The position numbers and the translations under genes were made by a program. This document shows, in pieces, positions 17,861 through 26,116 of a stretch of DNA of 31,695 bases (its first letter is position 1; each line of letters opens with the position of its first letter). Source of the stretch: an uncultured Rhodospirillales bacterium (GTDB lineage Bacteria; Pseudomonadota; Alphaproteobacteria; Acetobacterales; Acetobacteraceae); assembly GCA_903844785.1 (NCBI GenBank), contig CAIMVB010000222.1, forward strand, positions 1-31,695, given 5' to 3'. Below the pieces are notes generated by a model. The model saw only the letters and a program-made list of their open reading frames with translations, was not told the DNA's origin and did not search any database.

Positions 17861-18982
17861 TCAGCGGCGGCGATGGCGGTTCAAATCCGCCTCCAACCCG
17901 CGGCTATATTTCGACATGGCGTAGCAGAAAACCAAATAAATGGCGCCGACAAAGACATAGACCTCAACGCCGAAACCCTGCCAGGCGGGCTCCACAATCG
18001 CGGTCTTGCCGGCGGTCAGCAGGTCAAAGATGCCAATGATCAGCACCAGTGACGTATCCTTGAAGAAGCCGATGAAGGTATTGACCAGCGGCGGGATTAC
18101 CATGCGCAAGGCCTGCGGCAGGATGATCAGCCCGGTCTTCTGCCAATAGGAAAGGCCCATCGCATCGGCGGCTTCATATTGGCCCTTGGGCAGGGCTTGC
18201 AGCCCGCCGCGCACGACTTCGGCCAGATAGGCGCCAGCAAACAGGATGATGGCGATCTGCGCGCGCAGCAGCTTATCAATATTCATCCCTTCCGGCAGGA
18301 AAAGCGGGAACATGACGCTGGCCATGAACAGCAGGCTGATCAGCGGCACGCCACGAATCAGTTCCACATAAAGCACACAGAGTACCTTGATGGCGGGCAG
18401 AGATGACCTTCGGCCAAGCGCCACCAGAATGGAAAGCGGAAAGGCAAAGGCCAGCCCGAAGGTCGCCAGGATCAGCGTAATGGGCAGACCCCCCCAGCGT
18501 TCCTGCGGCACATAGGAAAGCCCGAAAACACCGCCCCACATCAGAATGCCAATCGCGGTCAGCATCCCAATCCAGACCAGCGCCAATTCCCAGCGCCAGA
18601 AGCTCCGTATGGCGGAGATGATGTACAGCACCACGAATAGCACGCAGGCCAAGGCCGGCCGCCAATGCTGTTCATAAGGATAGGTGCCAAACAGCATGAA
18701 GCGGTGCTTTTCGCCAATCACCGCCCAGCAGGCGCCCGCGCCGCGCAAATCACGGCAGGCTTGCGTCTGCGGTCCCTGCGCATTGGAAGGCACGGACCAG
18801 ATCGCATTCACAAAGGCCCAATCAATGAAGGACAGCGCCAGCTTGATCAGCAAATAGCCCATGGCCAGCGTCACCGCTGTGGAAAGCCAACCCGAAAACA
18901 GATTGGTCTTGGCCCAGGCAATCGGCCCCACCGCCGTGATCGGCGGCTTGCGCGGGCCGGATGGTATGGCTGTATCGCTCAT
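17861..18982 (-). CDS. aapM: General L-amino acid ABC transporter permease AapM
   Basis: A 373-residue inner-membrane permease. The N-terminal third carries a long insert between TM1 and the core (with [30 protein letters not shown]), which is characteristic of AapM rather than of short GlnP/HisM-type permeases. The core BPD_transp_1 domain includes [13 protein letters not shown] and the EAA loop [25 protein letters not shown] that contacts the ATPase, then [16 protein letters not shown]. The start is taken at ATG 18982 ([10 protein letters not shown]), 10 bp after the aapQ stop; a longer in-frame start would overlap aapQ. It forms a heterodimer with AapQ. Confidence 0.9.
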   Translation of the reverse strand: MSDTAIPSGPRKPPITAVGPIAWAKTNLFSGWLSTAVTLAMGYLLIKLALSFIDWAFVNAIWSVPSNAQGPQTQACRDLRGAGACWAVIGEKHRFMLFGTYPYEQHWRPALACVLFVVLYIISAIRSFWRWELALVWIGMLTAIGILMWGGVFGLSYVPQERWGGLPITLILATFGLAFAFPLSILVALGRRSSLPAIKVLCVLYVELIRGVPLISLLFMASVMFPLFLPEGMNIDKLLRAQIAIILFAGAYLAEVVRGGLQALPKGQYEAADAMGLSYWQKTGLIILPQALRMVIPPLVNTFIGFFKDTSLVLIIGIFDLLTAGKTAIVEPAWQGFGVEVYVFVGAIYLVFCYAMSKYSRGLEADLNRHRRR

Positions 18983-18992
18983 GGCCGGCTCC

Positions 18993-20195
18993 TTATCGTT
19001 CAACCAGCGCAATGCGCGCATTATACCAATTCATGAATAGGCTGATCGAAAGGCTGATGGTCAGATAAACCACCATGATGATGGCAATGCCTTCAATCGC
19101 CTGCCCTGTTTGGTTCAGTGTCGTATTGGCGATGGAGACAATATCCTGATAGCCGATCGCGACCGCGAGCGAGGAATTCTTCGTCAGGTTCAGGTAATTC
19201 GATGTCATGGGCGGGATAATGACGCGCAGTGCCTGCGGCATCACAATCAGGCGCAGCACGGATCCATGCTTTAGGCCAAGTGCCTGCGCCGCTTCCCATT
19301 GCCCGTGATTGACCGACATGATGCCCGCACGCACCACTTCGGCGATAAAGCCCGCCGTATAGGTTACAAGCCCGATCAGCAGCGCGAAATATTCGGGGCT
19401 GACATTGATGCCGCCGCGGAAATTAAAGCCGCGCAGCACGGGGTATTCAATCTCCCACGGCGCGCCCATGCCCCACCAGACTGCGACGGGAAGCGCGAGC
19501 ATCAGCCCAAGTGCCGTGGGCCAAACCTTGCGCGGCTGGCCATCCGCCATCTGCTTCGCGCGCGCCATGCGCCCATAAGCCCAGGTGCCGATAATGCCGA
19601 GCAAAAACACTACCAGCGCAGCGGTATGTGCATTTTCCCAGATCAGCGCGGGAAGCTTCAGGCCACGATTGGACAGCACCACCCCTTCCATGGGCTTCAA
19701 AGCCTGGCGCGGCCCGGGCAGCCCCTGCAAAATCGTGTACCAGAACAGCAATTGCAGCAGCAGCGGCAAATCGCGAATGATTTCAATATAGGCGCCGGCA
19801 ATGCGCGACAGCAGGAAGTTCTTCGAAAGTCGCGCAATGCCAATCAAGGTTCCCAGAATGGTCGCCAGCACCACACCAATCACCGCGACCTTCAGCGTAT
19901 TCAAAACGCCGACCATCAAGGCGCGGAAATAGGTATCGGTGGGCTCGTAAGAAATCAGGCTTTCGGCGATGGGCAGCCCAGCCTCACGGTCCAAAAAGCC
20001 AAAGCCAGTTGCGATGCGCCGCACGGCCAGATTGTGGGAGGTATTGCTGTAGAGCCAATAGATCAGGCTGCCGACGGCAGCGACGACCACGATCTGCCAG
20101 AAAATGCCGCGCACCCTTTCATCCGACCAGGAGAGCCGGAGCGGGCGTTTGGGCGGGCGCCGCTTATAGCGCGGATCGCTCGTCGTTTCGGACAT
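18993..20195 (-). CDS. aapQ: General L-amino acid ABC transporter permease AapQ
   Basis: 400 residues, as expected for AapQ. TM1 (FWQIVVVAAVGSLIYWLYSNT) is followed by the family-specific FGFLDREAGLPIAESLISY and then TLKVAVIGVVLATILGTLIG of the transport core. EIIRDLPLLLQLLFWY is the usual HisM-type motif, and the EAA loop is WEAAQALGLKHGSVLRLIVMPQALR. Between them lies a long central insert (about residues 165-255) typical of AapQ. The ATG at 20195 is the first gene of the aapQMP run. In Rhizobium and relatives a periplasmic binding gene aapJ precedes aapQ; here none does, and the next gene upstream is divergent. Confidence 0.9.
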   Translation of the reverse strand: MSETTSDPRYKRRPPKRPLRLSWSDERVRGIFWQIVVVAAVGSLIYWLYSNTSHNLAVRRIATGFGFLDREAGLPIAESLISYEPTDTYFRALMVGVLNTLKVAVIGVVLATILGTLIGIARLSKNFLLSRIAGAYIEIIRDLPLLLQLLFWYTILQGLPGPRQALKPMEGVVLSNRGLKLPALIWENAHTAALVVFLLGIIGTWAYGRMARAKQMADGQPRKVWPTALGLMLALPVAVWWGMGAPWEIEYPVLRGFNFRGGINVSPEYFALLIGLVTYTAGFIAEVVRAGIMSVNHGQWEAAQALGLKHGSVLRLIVMPQALRVIIPPMTSNYLNLTKNSSLAVAIGYQDIVSIANTTLNQTGQAIEGIAIIMVVYLTISLSISLFMNWYNARIALVER

Positions 20196-20502
20196 TATGA
20201 GCCTCTCCTGATTATTGGCCTGCCCCGGGGGGCAGGGTAGTGCCGCCGCAGCATCAAGTTTGCCGCATTCGGAGACACTGCGTTACCGGATAGCGGGCCA
20301 ATCCCGCAAGCGCCCGAGCATGGCTGCCAGGCGCCAGGGCGAAGGGCCGTGGGAAGATTGGCGGCTAGTGGCTTGGCCAAGCGGGATTCTCCGGCTGGAA
20401 GCAGCAAAGGGTAACGCTGAGGCCCAGCAATTCCCGCGCCAGCGCTTTCCTTCCCCGCACGGCAATGCCACATGCCTGGAATGGGAATCGCGGAGGCGTG
20501 AC
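20196..20502. other. Intergenic region between divergent aapQ and cyclodeaminase genes
   Basis: 307 bp with no recognisable gene. It contains a strong GC palindrome, CCTGCCCC-GG-GGGGCAGG (20219-20236), in the aapQ 5' leader about 25 bp before the start codon. Several open frames cross the region, but none shows family features, and no trace of an aapJ 3' end could be read on the minus strand. It must hold the promoters of both flanking genes; no clear -35/-10 pair was singled out. Confidence 0.55.
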
Positions 20503-21459
20503 ATGCGGCAGATGGATAAGGCAGCGATCCGGGCGGCCCTGCCCTGGGATAGGCTGATCGAGGCTTTGGCCGCCATGTTCCGTGAAGGGTGTGAGGCGCC
20601 GCTTCGGCACCGTCATGCCTGGGCGGATGGTGCGGGGGCGCAAAACACCCTGCTGCTGATGCCGGCCTGGCGCGCGGGCGGTCATTATGGCGTGAAGATT
20701 GTCCATGTCGCGCCCGGCAATGACCGGCGGAGCCTGCCTGCCGTCCATGCCAGCTATTTGCTTTCCGATGCCACCACCGGCGCGCCGCTTGCCATGCTGG
20801 ATGGCGGCGAATTGACGGATCGGCGGACGGCGGCGGCAAGCCTCCTCGCTGCGCGGTATTTGGCGCGGCCAGAGAGTTCCCGCCTGCTGCTGTTGGGGAG
20901 TGGCAAAATCGCCCATGCCCTGGCCGAGGCTTATGCTGCCTGTTTTCCGATCACGGATATCGCCATCTGGTCCCGCCGGGGGGAGAATGCCGCGCGTTTG
21001 GCCGGGCAGCTTGCCGCCCATGGCTTGCCAGCCCGCGCCGTCGCCACGCCGGATTTTGCCGCCGCCGATATCATCAGCGCCGCCACGCTGGCGACTGAGC
21101 CCTTGATCCCCGGCGCGGCGCTGGCGCCTGGGGTGCATCTTGATCTGGTGGGTGCCTATCGGCCCGATATGCGCGAAGCGGACGCAGGAGCGCTCAAGCG
21201 CGCCCTTCTGGTTGTGGATACCCGCGCCGGTGGCTTGGCCGAAGCGGGCGATGTGGTGCAGGCGATCGCCGAGGGCGCCATTTCGCCTGCGCATGTGGTC
21301 GCAGATTTGGCGGAGCTTTGCCGCGGCGCCCATCCTGGGCGGCAAAGTGCCGATCAGATCACCGCCTTCAAATCCGTGGGCTGGGCCGGGGAAGATTTGG
21401 CGGCGGCGGTGCTGGCCTTTGAAGCAGCGTCCACCGAAAATACCGGTCATGGGCATTGA
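20503..21459 (+). CDS. Ornithine cyclodeaminase/mu-crystallin family protein
   Basis: 318 residues from ATG 20503, which has GGAGG six bases upstream; the open frame reaching back to about 20215 is not homologous. Family features are GGHYGVKIVHVAPGN (substrate-binding Lys), SYLLSDATTGAPLAMLDG, LTDRRTAAASLLAARYL, the Rossmann motif LLLLGSGKIAHALAEAY, and DIISAATLATEPLIPG. Members convert ornithine to proline or reduce cyclic imines such as delta1-pyrroline-2-carboxylate with NAD(P)H. The exact substrate cannot be assigned. Divergent placement opposite an amino-acid importer fits a role in amino-acid catabolism. A proline/hydroxyproline-linked reductase is as likely as a true cyclodeaminase. 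Confidence 0.85.
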   Translation: MRQMDKAAIRAALPWDRLIEALAAMFREGCEAPLRHRHAWADGAGAQNTLLLMPAWRAGGHYGVKIVHVAPGNDRRSLPAVHASYLLSDATTGAPLAMLDGGELTDRRTAAASLLAARYLARPESSRLLLLGSGKIAHALAEAYAACFPITDIAIWSRRGENAARLAGQLAAHGLPARAVATPDFAAADIISAATLATEPLIPGAALAPGVHLDLVGAYRPDMREADAGALKRALLVVDTRAGGLAEAGDVVQAIAEGAISPAHVVADLAELCRGAHPGRQSADQITAFKSVGWAGEDLAAAVLAFEAASTENTGHGH

Positions 21460-21629
21460 CGCTTCCATATCCGCAGCGGCTGGATATCGCTTTACTTTGG
21501 CTGAATGGCGTCGCGTGTTGGAAAGCGCATGAATTGCGCGGGTCATCGCAAGTTCTGGCCCTTTCACATCACCAATCATGTGCGCGCAATGCAACCATAT
21601 CGCAGCCCAGTTTCGCGGCGGAAGGGCCG

Positions 21630-22544
21630 TTAGCCGCCAAGCAGCATATCTGTAAGACGGCGAGGTCTGAGATTTTCCCGGAGCATCATTTCCCTGACAA
21701 GGCGATCTGCTTCTGCCCTGCTGAGTGAGGTTTCAGCGCGGCGTCTGACCAGCGCGATGGCAAGTTCTATATCCGCCTTGCGCACCACTCCCTGCTTGGT
21801 TGCGCGCATGCGCAAGAAGGCCGTCACTTCGTCGGTGAGCTTTTCCTGTGGGAGCGCGTCATGCGCCACGGTATGGGCAAAGAAAACTTCCCGCGCTTCA
21901 GAGGCGGATAATCCATATTCAGTGACGCCGATGGCCAGGGCGCGCCTTTCATCCCGGATAAGGGTATTGCGCGACCGCATTGCCGCCTTGATGAATTCAA
22001 CAAAGCCCTGGCGATCAGATGAAGGTATGGCGGCGGAGGCGGGCAGGGCCATGCGGCTTGAAGTAGGTTGCGCGGTATTGGCCGGACCACAATTACAATG
22101 CAGAACATCGCCCGAGAGAAAAATAACGCGACACTGAATATTGAGATTGGGAAAACGGCGCTGAGCTTCCGCAGTAGCGGAAGTAAATATGGCATTATGC
22201 CATTCAAGTTCCGGCAGATGCCGGAGATTGGGTTGAGCTTGCGCCCATTGCTTCACCGCGGCGCAATCCTCATGACCCAAAAAAACCAAGCGGTTCACGC
22301 CATGAATCTGCATTGAAAGCGCAAGATTTTCCCAGAGAGTCACGGGCCAAGACGGGTTTTGGTGAGAGATTGCCGCCAGCGCGCCGCCAGCGATACTGAA
22401 GTCGCTGTACCTGCCTTCCCGGCCAAGTTGCAGCATATGCCGCGTGTGCAAAGCGGTGAAGCGCGGATCGATGCAACTGACCAGAAAATCGAAAAAATTT
22501 CCTGAATCCTGGCTTGAGGCTGATTGGGGAAGAGGAGTGTTCAT
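21630..22544 (-). CDS. Beta-carbonic-anhydrase-like domain fused to a helical domain
   Basis: 304 residues, last gene of the eight-gene minus-strand operon. The N-terminal half (residues 18-165) looks like a beta-class carbonic anhydrase: SCIDPRF supplies C24, D26 and R28, and LGHEDCAAVK supplies H91 and C94, i.e. the complete Cys-His-Cys zinc set with its Asp-Arg dyad; IAGGALAAI matches the usual xAGG segment. The usual C-terminal oligomerisation part is replaced by a linker rich in Ser/Ala/Pro and a helical domain (about 185-300) that is clearly related to the small protein at 24906-25373 (EYGLSASEA versus RYNLTADEA; both end in L-x-PRR). No signal peptide, so cytoplasmic. Whether it hydrates CO2 or only binds zinc/bicarbonate is unknown. 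Its ATG overlaps the upstream stop (ATGA). Confidence 0.72.
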   Translation of the reverse strand: MNTPLPQSASSQDSGNFFDFLVSCIDPRFTALHTRHMLQLGREGRYSDFSIAGGALAAISHQNPSWPVTLWENLALSMQIHGVNRLVFLGHEDCAAVKQWAQAQPNLRHLPELEWHNAIFTSATAEAQRRFPNLNIQCRVIFLSGDVLHCNCGPANTAQPTSSRMALPASAAIPSSDRQGFVEFIKAAMRSRNTLIRDERRALAIGVTEYGLSASEAREVFFAHTVAHDALPQEKLTDEVTAFLRMRATKQGVVRKADIELAIALVRRRAETSLSRAEADRLVREMMLRENLRPRRLTDMLLGG

Positions 22545-22957
22545 TGGACGATTTCGGTGTGCCCGATGCCTGCAAGTCTATAGTGGATGGGTGAATAATT
22601 GAGCCCGATGCCAAGGAGAGTCGCGACAGAGGTCATTAACATAACGCCAAAACTCGGGCGCGGATATCCAAGCAAAAGCAACAACTCCACCGCGGTAATC
22701 CAGATGGACGCAAGAATAATCGAGACAAAAACGATGCCCTTAATTTTAAGCGCGCCGTAGGTACTCCATGCCATCACGAAATAAAGCGCGATCAAAATCA
22801 GACCAACCGTGATTTTCGCCCAGAATTCAAAACTGCTTTGCGTGGGCCAATGCCAAAGTGAAATACCGTAAGTATTGTAGAAAGAGAAAACGCAAACATA
22901 GACAAAAAGCATCCTGAGCAGGAAGGCTTTGAAGAAGTTTTTCCATTTCATGGGCAT
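22541..22957 (-). CDS. Small four-TM membrane protein, DUF6524-like
   Basis: 138 residues with four hydrophobic segments at about 10-30, 44-66, 71-96 and 101-120. The N-terminal pattern FLLRMLFVYVCVFSFYNTYGISLWHW recalls the DUF6524 family (FLLR..F......YNP.G.S..HW), and the closing LLGIGLNYSPIHYRLAGI resembles its C-terminal signature; this match is from memory of the pattern. ATG 22957 is listed; an ATG at 22951 overlaps the upstream TGA as ATGA and may be the real start, two residues shorter. The stop overlaps the next gene. No function is known for the family; co-transcription places it with other envelope proteins. Confidence 0.7.
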   Translation of the reverse strand: MPMKWKNFFKAFLLRMLFVYVCVFSFYNTYGISLWHWPTQSSFEFWAKITVGLILIALYFVMAWSTYGALKIKGIVFVSIILASIWITAVELLLLLGYPRPSFGVMLMTSVATLLGIGLNYSPIHYRLAGIGHTEIVQ

Positions 22958-24036
22958 GACCCCGGAGAAGGTGAAATGAGCGCCAGCCGTTGAACCAATA
23001 GGTTCCTGAAAGTCTTGCCGGCATTTTCCGAAAGCCGTGCTTGCGCTTGATCGATGACGTCAAGCACGGCGCGTTCAAAGGCCATCTGATTCAAATAGGC
23101 ATCCGTCCGATTGAACACCCAATCGACTAACCAATAGATCGCCAGGCCAAGAACGGCGCCAGCAACAAAGCCCAGGATACCACCAAAAGCAAAACCAACG
23201 ATCGCAATGGTGAAGATAAGACCGCCCAATTCTGAAATACGCAAAAGAAAAGTACCAAGCCGCGGGACGATTGGCCGCATGGCTTGGAAAGCCAGGGTAG
23301 CATCGGATCTGATTGTATCGACCATGTCATCGGTCGTTCTGGGTGCTGAGGCCAGCAGGCCATCGCCAAAGCCCGTTGTGGGTGATGCGAAGGATATCCG
23401 ATGTGTGGCGGAACCTGGCATGGTTGGGCTTTGGGCGAGTTGGGCGCGCAATTCACCAACGATATTCCGCCAATCCGCATCAAGTGCCCCTGCCACCTGA
23501 CCAAGATCTCGCAGGTGGCTCTCTACATCAACGCCAGCTTGGGTCATATTTTGCTTGAAGGCGTCTCGTACAGGCGTGGCTAAATCATCCAACAGCGCAG
23601 CGGTAAAATCCGAGGGCCAGCCTTCTGAAAAGCCACGCTTTATTGTTGTGTAAAGCTGAATCACAAGTCGCAGAGACAGAACATAGCTTTCGAACCAGCC
23701 ATAGGTCCAATCACCAAAGTTCGGAACTCTCTCTCGCGCATTGGCAAAACGTGTTTCTGCCATGCGGTCAAAGGAATTCTGCGCTTTTTCGACTAATTCT
23801 TCACCGCGGCTGGTCAGAAAATGCTGCAATTGATCCGCGCGATCCTTGGGCAGCGCGATAACGCGGCAGCTTCCATCAATATCCTGCACCGCAAGCCGCA
23901 CTAAAGATTGCGCTTGGGCCCTGGTGGAAACCAGTACGACCGAGGCCGCGAGTAGCACGGCAAGGCAGCGCGCAGCGAAGGAAGGCCGATCTCGCCCATG
24001 GGGGGGATTGCTCGCCGAATTTCTTGAAGGCCTCAT
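22948..24036 (-). CDS. Exported/membrane-anchored protein of unknown family
   Basis: 362 residues, no family recognised. After a basic N-terminus comes a hydrophobic core (CLAVLLAASVVLV) ending TRAQAQ, a good signal peptide with cleavage near residue 43. Residues 45-260 are mostly helical (DGSCRVIALPKDRADQLQHF, WTYGWFESYVLSLRLVIQLY) and presumably periplasmic. Two close hydrophobic stretches (about 268-310, with Gly-rich FAFGGILGFVAGAVLGLAIYW) form a TM hairpin, followed by a helical tail of about 50 residues (FERAVLDVIDQAQARLSENAG). The topology suggests a periplasmic helical domain anchored in the inner membrane. Its ATG overlaps the preceding stop (ATGA) and its own stop overlaps the next gene by 10 bases. 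Confidence 0.75.
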   Translation of the reverse strand: MRPSRNSASNPPHGRDRPSFAARCLAVLLAASVVLVSTRAQAQSLVRLAVQDIDGSCRVIALPKDRADQLQHFLTSRGEELVEKAQNSFDRMAETRFANARERVPNFGDWTYGWFESYVLSLRLVIQLYTTIKRGFSEGWPSDFTAALLDDLATPVRDAFKQNMTQAGVDVESHLRDLGQVAGALDADWRNIVGELRAQLAQSPTMPGSATHRISFASPTTGFGDGLLASAPRTTDDMVDTIRSDATLAFQAMRPIVPRLGTFLLRISELGGLIFTIAIVGFAFGGILGFVAGAVLGLAIYWLVDWVFNRTDAYLNQMAFERAVLDVIDQAQARLSENAGKTFRNLLVQRLALISPSPGSCP

Positions 24037-24833
24037 CTTATTTCCATAAGGACCAAGAAGGGGCGGGTAGAGAGAAGCGGGGATTGACCACTGAAGGGGA
24101 ATGACAGCTTAACACAAGTTAGAAGCACGCCCCCGATGATAATCGAGATAAAAACGCCCATGGCATAATGAATGGCCAATCTTGAGCCGCCGAAGAACCA
24201 CTGAAAAGCAAGAACGGCGACCGATGCGGTTAGCAGCAGTGACCATACCATGCTGGATATGGTTCTTGACATGATTGAAAGGCGTGCCAGGCGGGTTTCA
24301 GAAACATTGCTGATCCACTGCGGTATGTTCTGTGCGATGCCTTGCTGCGCATTGGTCACCGGTTCCGCATCCAGGAAGGTTCGTGCGAGAAGTTGGAAGG
24401 CAATTTCGGAGGATTCGGACCTGCCTTTTCCCTGCATCAGTAGCCATTCTTCGCCGACCACTTCAGACGCATAATTGCGGATCGAATAACGCATGGCAGC
24501 GCGCAATTCAGCCTGTTCTGGGTTGCTGTAAGCCTCGGTTGCGAGCGCCATCATATAAAGCGCATTCGTCTCCCTTTGTATGATATCGCGCGAATTCTGA
24601 TAAATATCCCAGGCGCCAACCAGCGTAAGCGCAGCAATAACCGCATAAACTTCAGTCAGAAAACCGAATTTGACGTAGCCTACTGACGCATTCGCCGCCA
24701 ATTCCTGCGGCGTAAAGATCGCGTGAATAACGACACCTAAGCCAAGGGCCAAAAGCATGGGCAACAGGATTGTAACCATAGCCGCAAGAGGCAGGCTTAG
24801 TCCGGCAATACTCTGTGCTAAGGAGACATCCAT
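24033..24833 (-). CDS. DUF4239-like four-TM membrane protein
   Basis: 266 residues with TM segments at about 16-40, 54-76, 193-212 and 220-242, and a helical soluble part between TM2 and TM3. Features expected of DUF4239 (bestrophin-like) proteins are present: a conserved run after TM2 (RETNALYMMALATEAYSNP), then RNYASEVVGEEW, and LSFPFSGQSP with a short tail after TM4. Those proteins are thought of as possible anion-channel relatives, but no member's function is established to my knowledge. If channel-like, an anion such as bicarbonate or chloride would fit the carbonic-anhydrase-like protein in the same operon; this is speculation. The stop overlaps the following start (ATGA); a 72 bp gap separates it from the upstream gene. 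Confidence 0.72.
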   Translation of the reverse strand: MDVSLAQSIAGLSLPLAAMVTILLPMLLALGLGVVIHAIFTPQELAANASVGYVKFGFLTEVYAVIAALTLVGAWDIYQNSRDIIQRETNALYMMALATEAYSNPEQAELRAAMRYSIRNYASEVVGEEWLLMQGKGRSESSEIAFQLLARTFLDAEPVTNAQQGIAQNIPQWISNVSETRLARLSIMSRTISSMVWSLLLTASVAVLAFQWFFGGSRLAIHYAMGVFISIIIGGVLLTCVKLSFPFSGQSPLLSTRPFLVLMEIR

Positions 24834-24905
24834 TGATGAATTGTCGCTTTCTGGGCAGTCATAACGCTTCAGATCAGATATGACGCTGGTGTCCGTAAGG
24901 GGGGG

Positions 24906-25373
24906 CTATTCCCCAATCTGCCGATACCATCTCCGGGTCTTGAGAAGGCGCCCACTTCGGCGTGGTTCAAGTGAGTGCTCTTCCATGATCCGCTTGACGC
25001 GCTTCCGGGCTTCGACCGGTGTGACGGTTGTTCCTGTGCGGCTTCTGTAGAAATCAGCCGCCTTGTCGAAATCCTCGCGGGTGACACGGCTTCTTCTATC
25101 AGCCATGGCCTTCAAGAGCTGAACAGTAGAACTTAGAAGTTCCGCTTCCGTGACTACCTCAGCGTCATCGGTGGCTGCACGCAGCACCCCATTCGCTTCA
25201 TCCGCTGTCAGATTATATCTGAGTACCGCTTCTTCGAGCAGGCGGGACTCCTGCTCCTGCGTCAGGAAGCGTTGCCGCCGAAGATGCAGTTTCAGGAATT
25301 CCTTAAACCGTAACGGCGACTGGTTTTGGTCATCGCGATTCATATCAAACCTGCCATTTCGGAAATCCGACAT
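24906..25373 (-). CDS. Small helical protein, paralogue of the C-terminal domain of the carbonic-anhydrase-like protein
   Basis: 155 residues, charged, no membrane segment or signal peptide, so cytoplasmic. From about residue 22 to the end it aligns along its whole length with residues 185-300 of the protein at 21630-22544: RFKEFLKLHLRRQ versus GFVEFIKAAMRSR, RYNLTADEA versus EYGLSASEA, TPVEARKRVKRIMEEH versus SRAEADRLVREMMLRE, and SLEPRRSG versus NLRPRRLT. The pattern is five or six helices with acidic turns, loosely reminiscent of TerB/EF-hand-like folds, but no metal site is identifiable. ATG 25373 has AAGG upstream; ATG 25343 (MNRDDQNQS) is an alternative. It lies 12 bp after the preceding stop within the operon. 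Confidence 0.72.
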   Translation of the reverse strand: MSDFRNGRFDMNRDDQNQSPLRFKEFLKLHLRRQRFLTQEQESRLLEEAVLRYNLTADEANGVLRAATDDAEVVTEAELLSSTVQLLKAMADRRSRVTREDFDKAADFYRSRTGTTVTPVEARKRVKRIMEEHSLEPRRSGRLLKTRRWYRQIGE

Positions 25374-25385
25374 AAAAAACCTTGC

Positions 25386-26096
25386 TTACAAGCGCCGGGC
25401 GTCGGGCGCAGATACAGGCACAAAGGCGTCTTCTGGAATCCAGAGCGGCAACTGGGTGCCCCGCTGGCGGGGCATGAGGGAGTTGATATTGCTGTTCAGG
25501 CGCTCAATTGCGCGTAACACACGCGAAGTTTCCAGGCTGAGAGGCGCATCGACCGGGGTCATCAAAATCTTCACCTTGGGCAGCGGCAAGAGATCGATTT
25601 CCACCTTTTCAATGCCGTATTTGCCGAGATCCGAAGCTTCAAGCACGCCATAGACGATGCTGCGCTGAATAGCGGATATGGGGCCAGGATTGCGGCGCGC
25701 GTGACGTTCAAGTTCGCGTTCAACGTAATCCCGATCAGCTTCGGTCAGTTCGCGCGCAACCGCGAAGTTCAGCCCAAGGCCAGGGATCAAGCCAACGGTA
25801 CTTTCAATTTCTTTGAGCTTATAGCCGGCGATATTCATCAGCCAGCGAAAATCATTATCTTCCTGGCGGCCGCCACGCATCTGGGATGTGGCATTTATGG
25901 TTGCCGTCATTGAAAAAAGCCCTTTGGTCCCTTCCCAAAGGCGATCTAGACGATCAAGCAAGCTGTCGCCTGCATCGGGATCTTGCAGGGGAATGCCAGG
26001 AATAGTGCGCGACTGTGCCGGCGCATTGTTGGTTTGGGCTGGCGCCGCGATGGGCCCCAGAAGGATTGCGGTAGCAAGAATGAGGACAAAACGCAT
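25386..26096 (-). CDS. Secreted protein of unknown family
   Basis: 236 residues. A clean signal peptide (MRFVLILATAILLGPIAAPA, cleaved near residue 20-21) points to the periplasm. After a Pro/Gln-rich spacer (to about 45), the mature part is mixed helix/strand: NDFRWLMNIAGYKLKEIEST, LIPGLGLNFAVARELTEADRD, a very charged helix (VERELERHARRN), then IEKVEIDLLPLPKVKILMTP, which looks like two beta strands. No cysteine pair, lipobox or known domain is visible. ATG 26096 has AAGGA eight bases upstream. It lies 20 bp after the binding-protein gene and 12 bp before the small helical gene, in the eight-gene operon. Function is not assigned. Confidence 0.75.
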   Translation of the reverse strand: MRFVLILATAILLGPIAAPAQTNNAPAQSRTIPGIPLQDPDAGDSLLDRLDRLWEGTKGLFSMTATINATSQMRGGRQEDNDFRWLMNIAGYKLKEIESTVGLIPGLGLNFAVARELTEADRDYVERELERHARRNPGPISAIQRSIVYGVLEASDLGKYGIEKVEIDLLPLPKVKILMTPVDAPLSLETSRVLRAIERLNSNINSLMPRQRGTQLPLWIPEDAFVPVSAPDARRL

Positions 26097-26116
26097 GGCT
26101 AAAATCCTTCGTAGGG

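Noticed and set aside
20215..20502. N-terminal extension of the cyclodeaminase-family protein
   Set aside because: The frame is open, but the added residues are low-complexity and non-homologous; GGAGG before ATG 20503 fixes the start.
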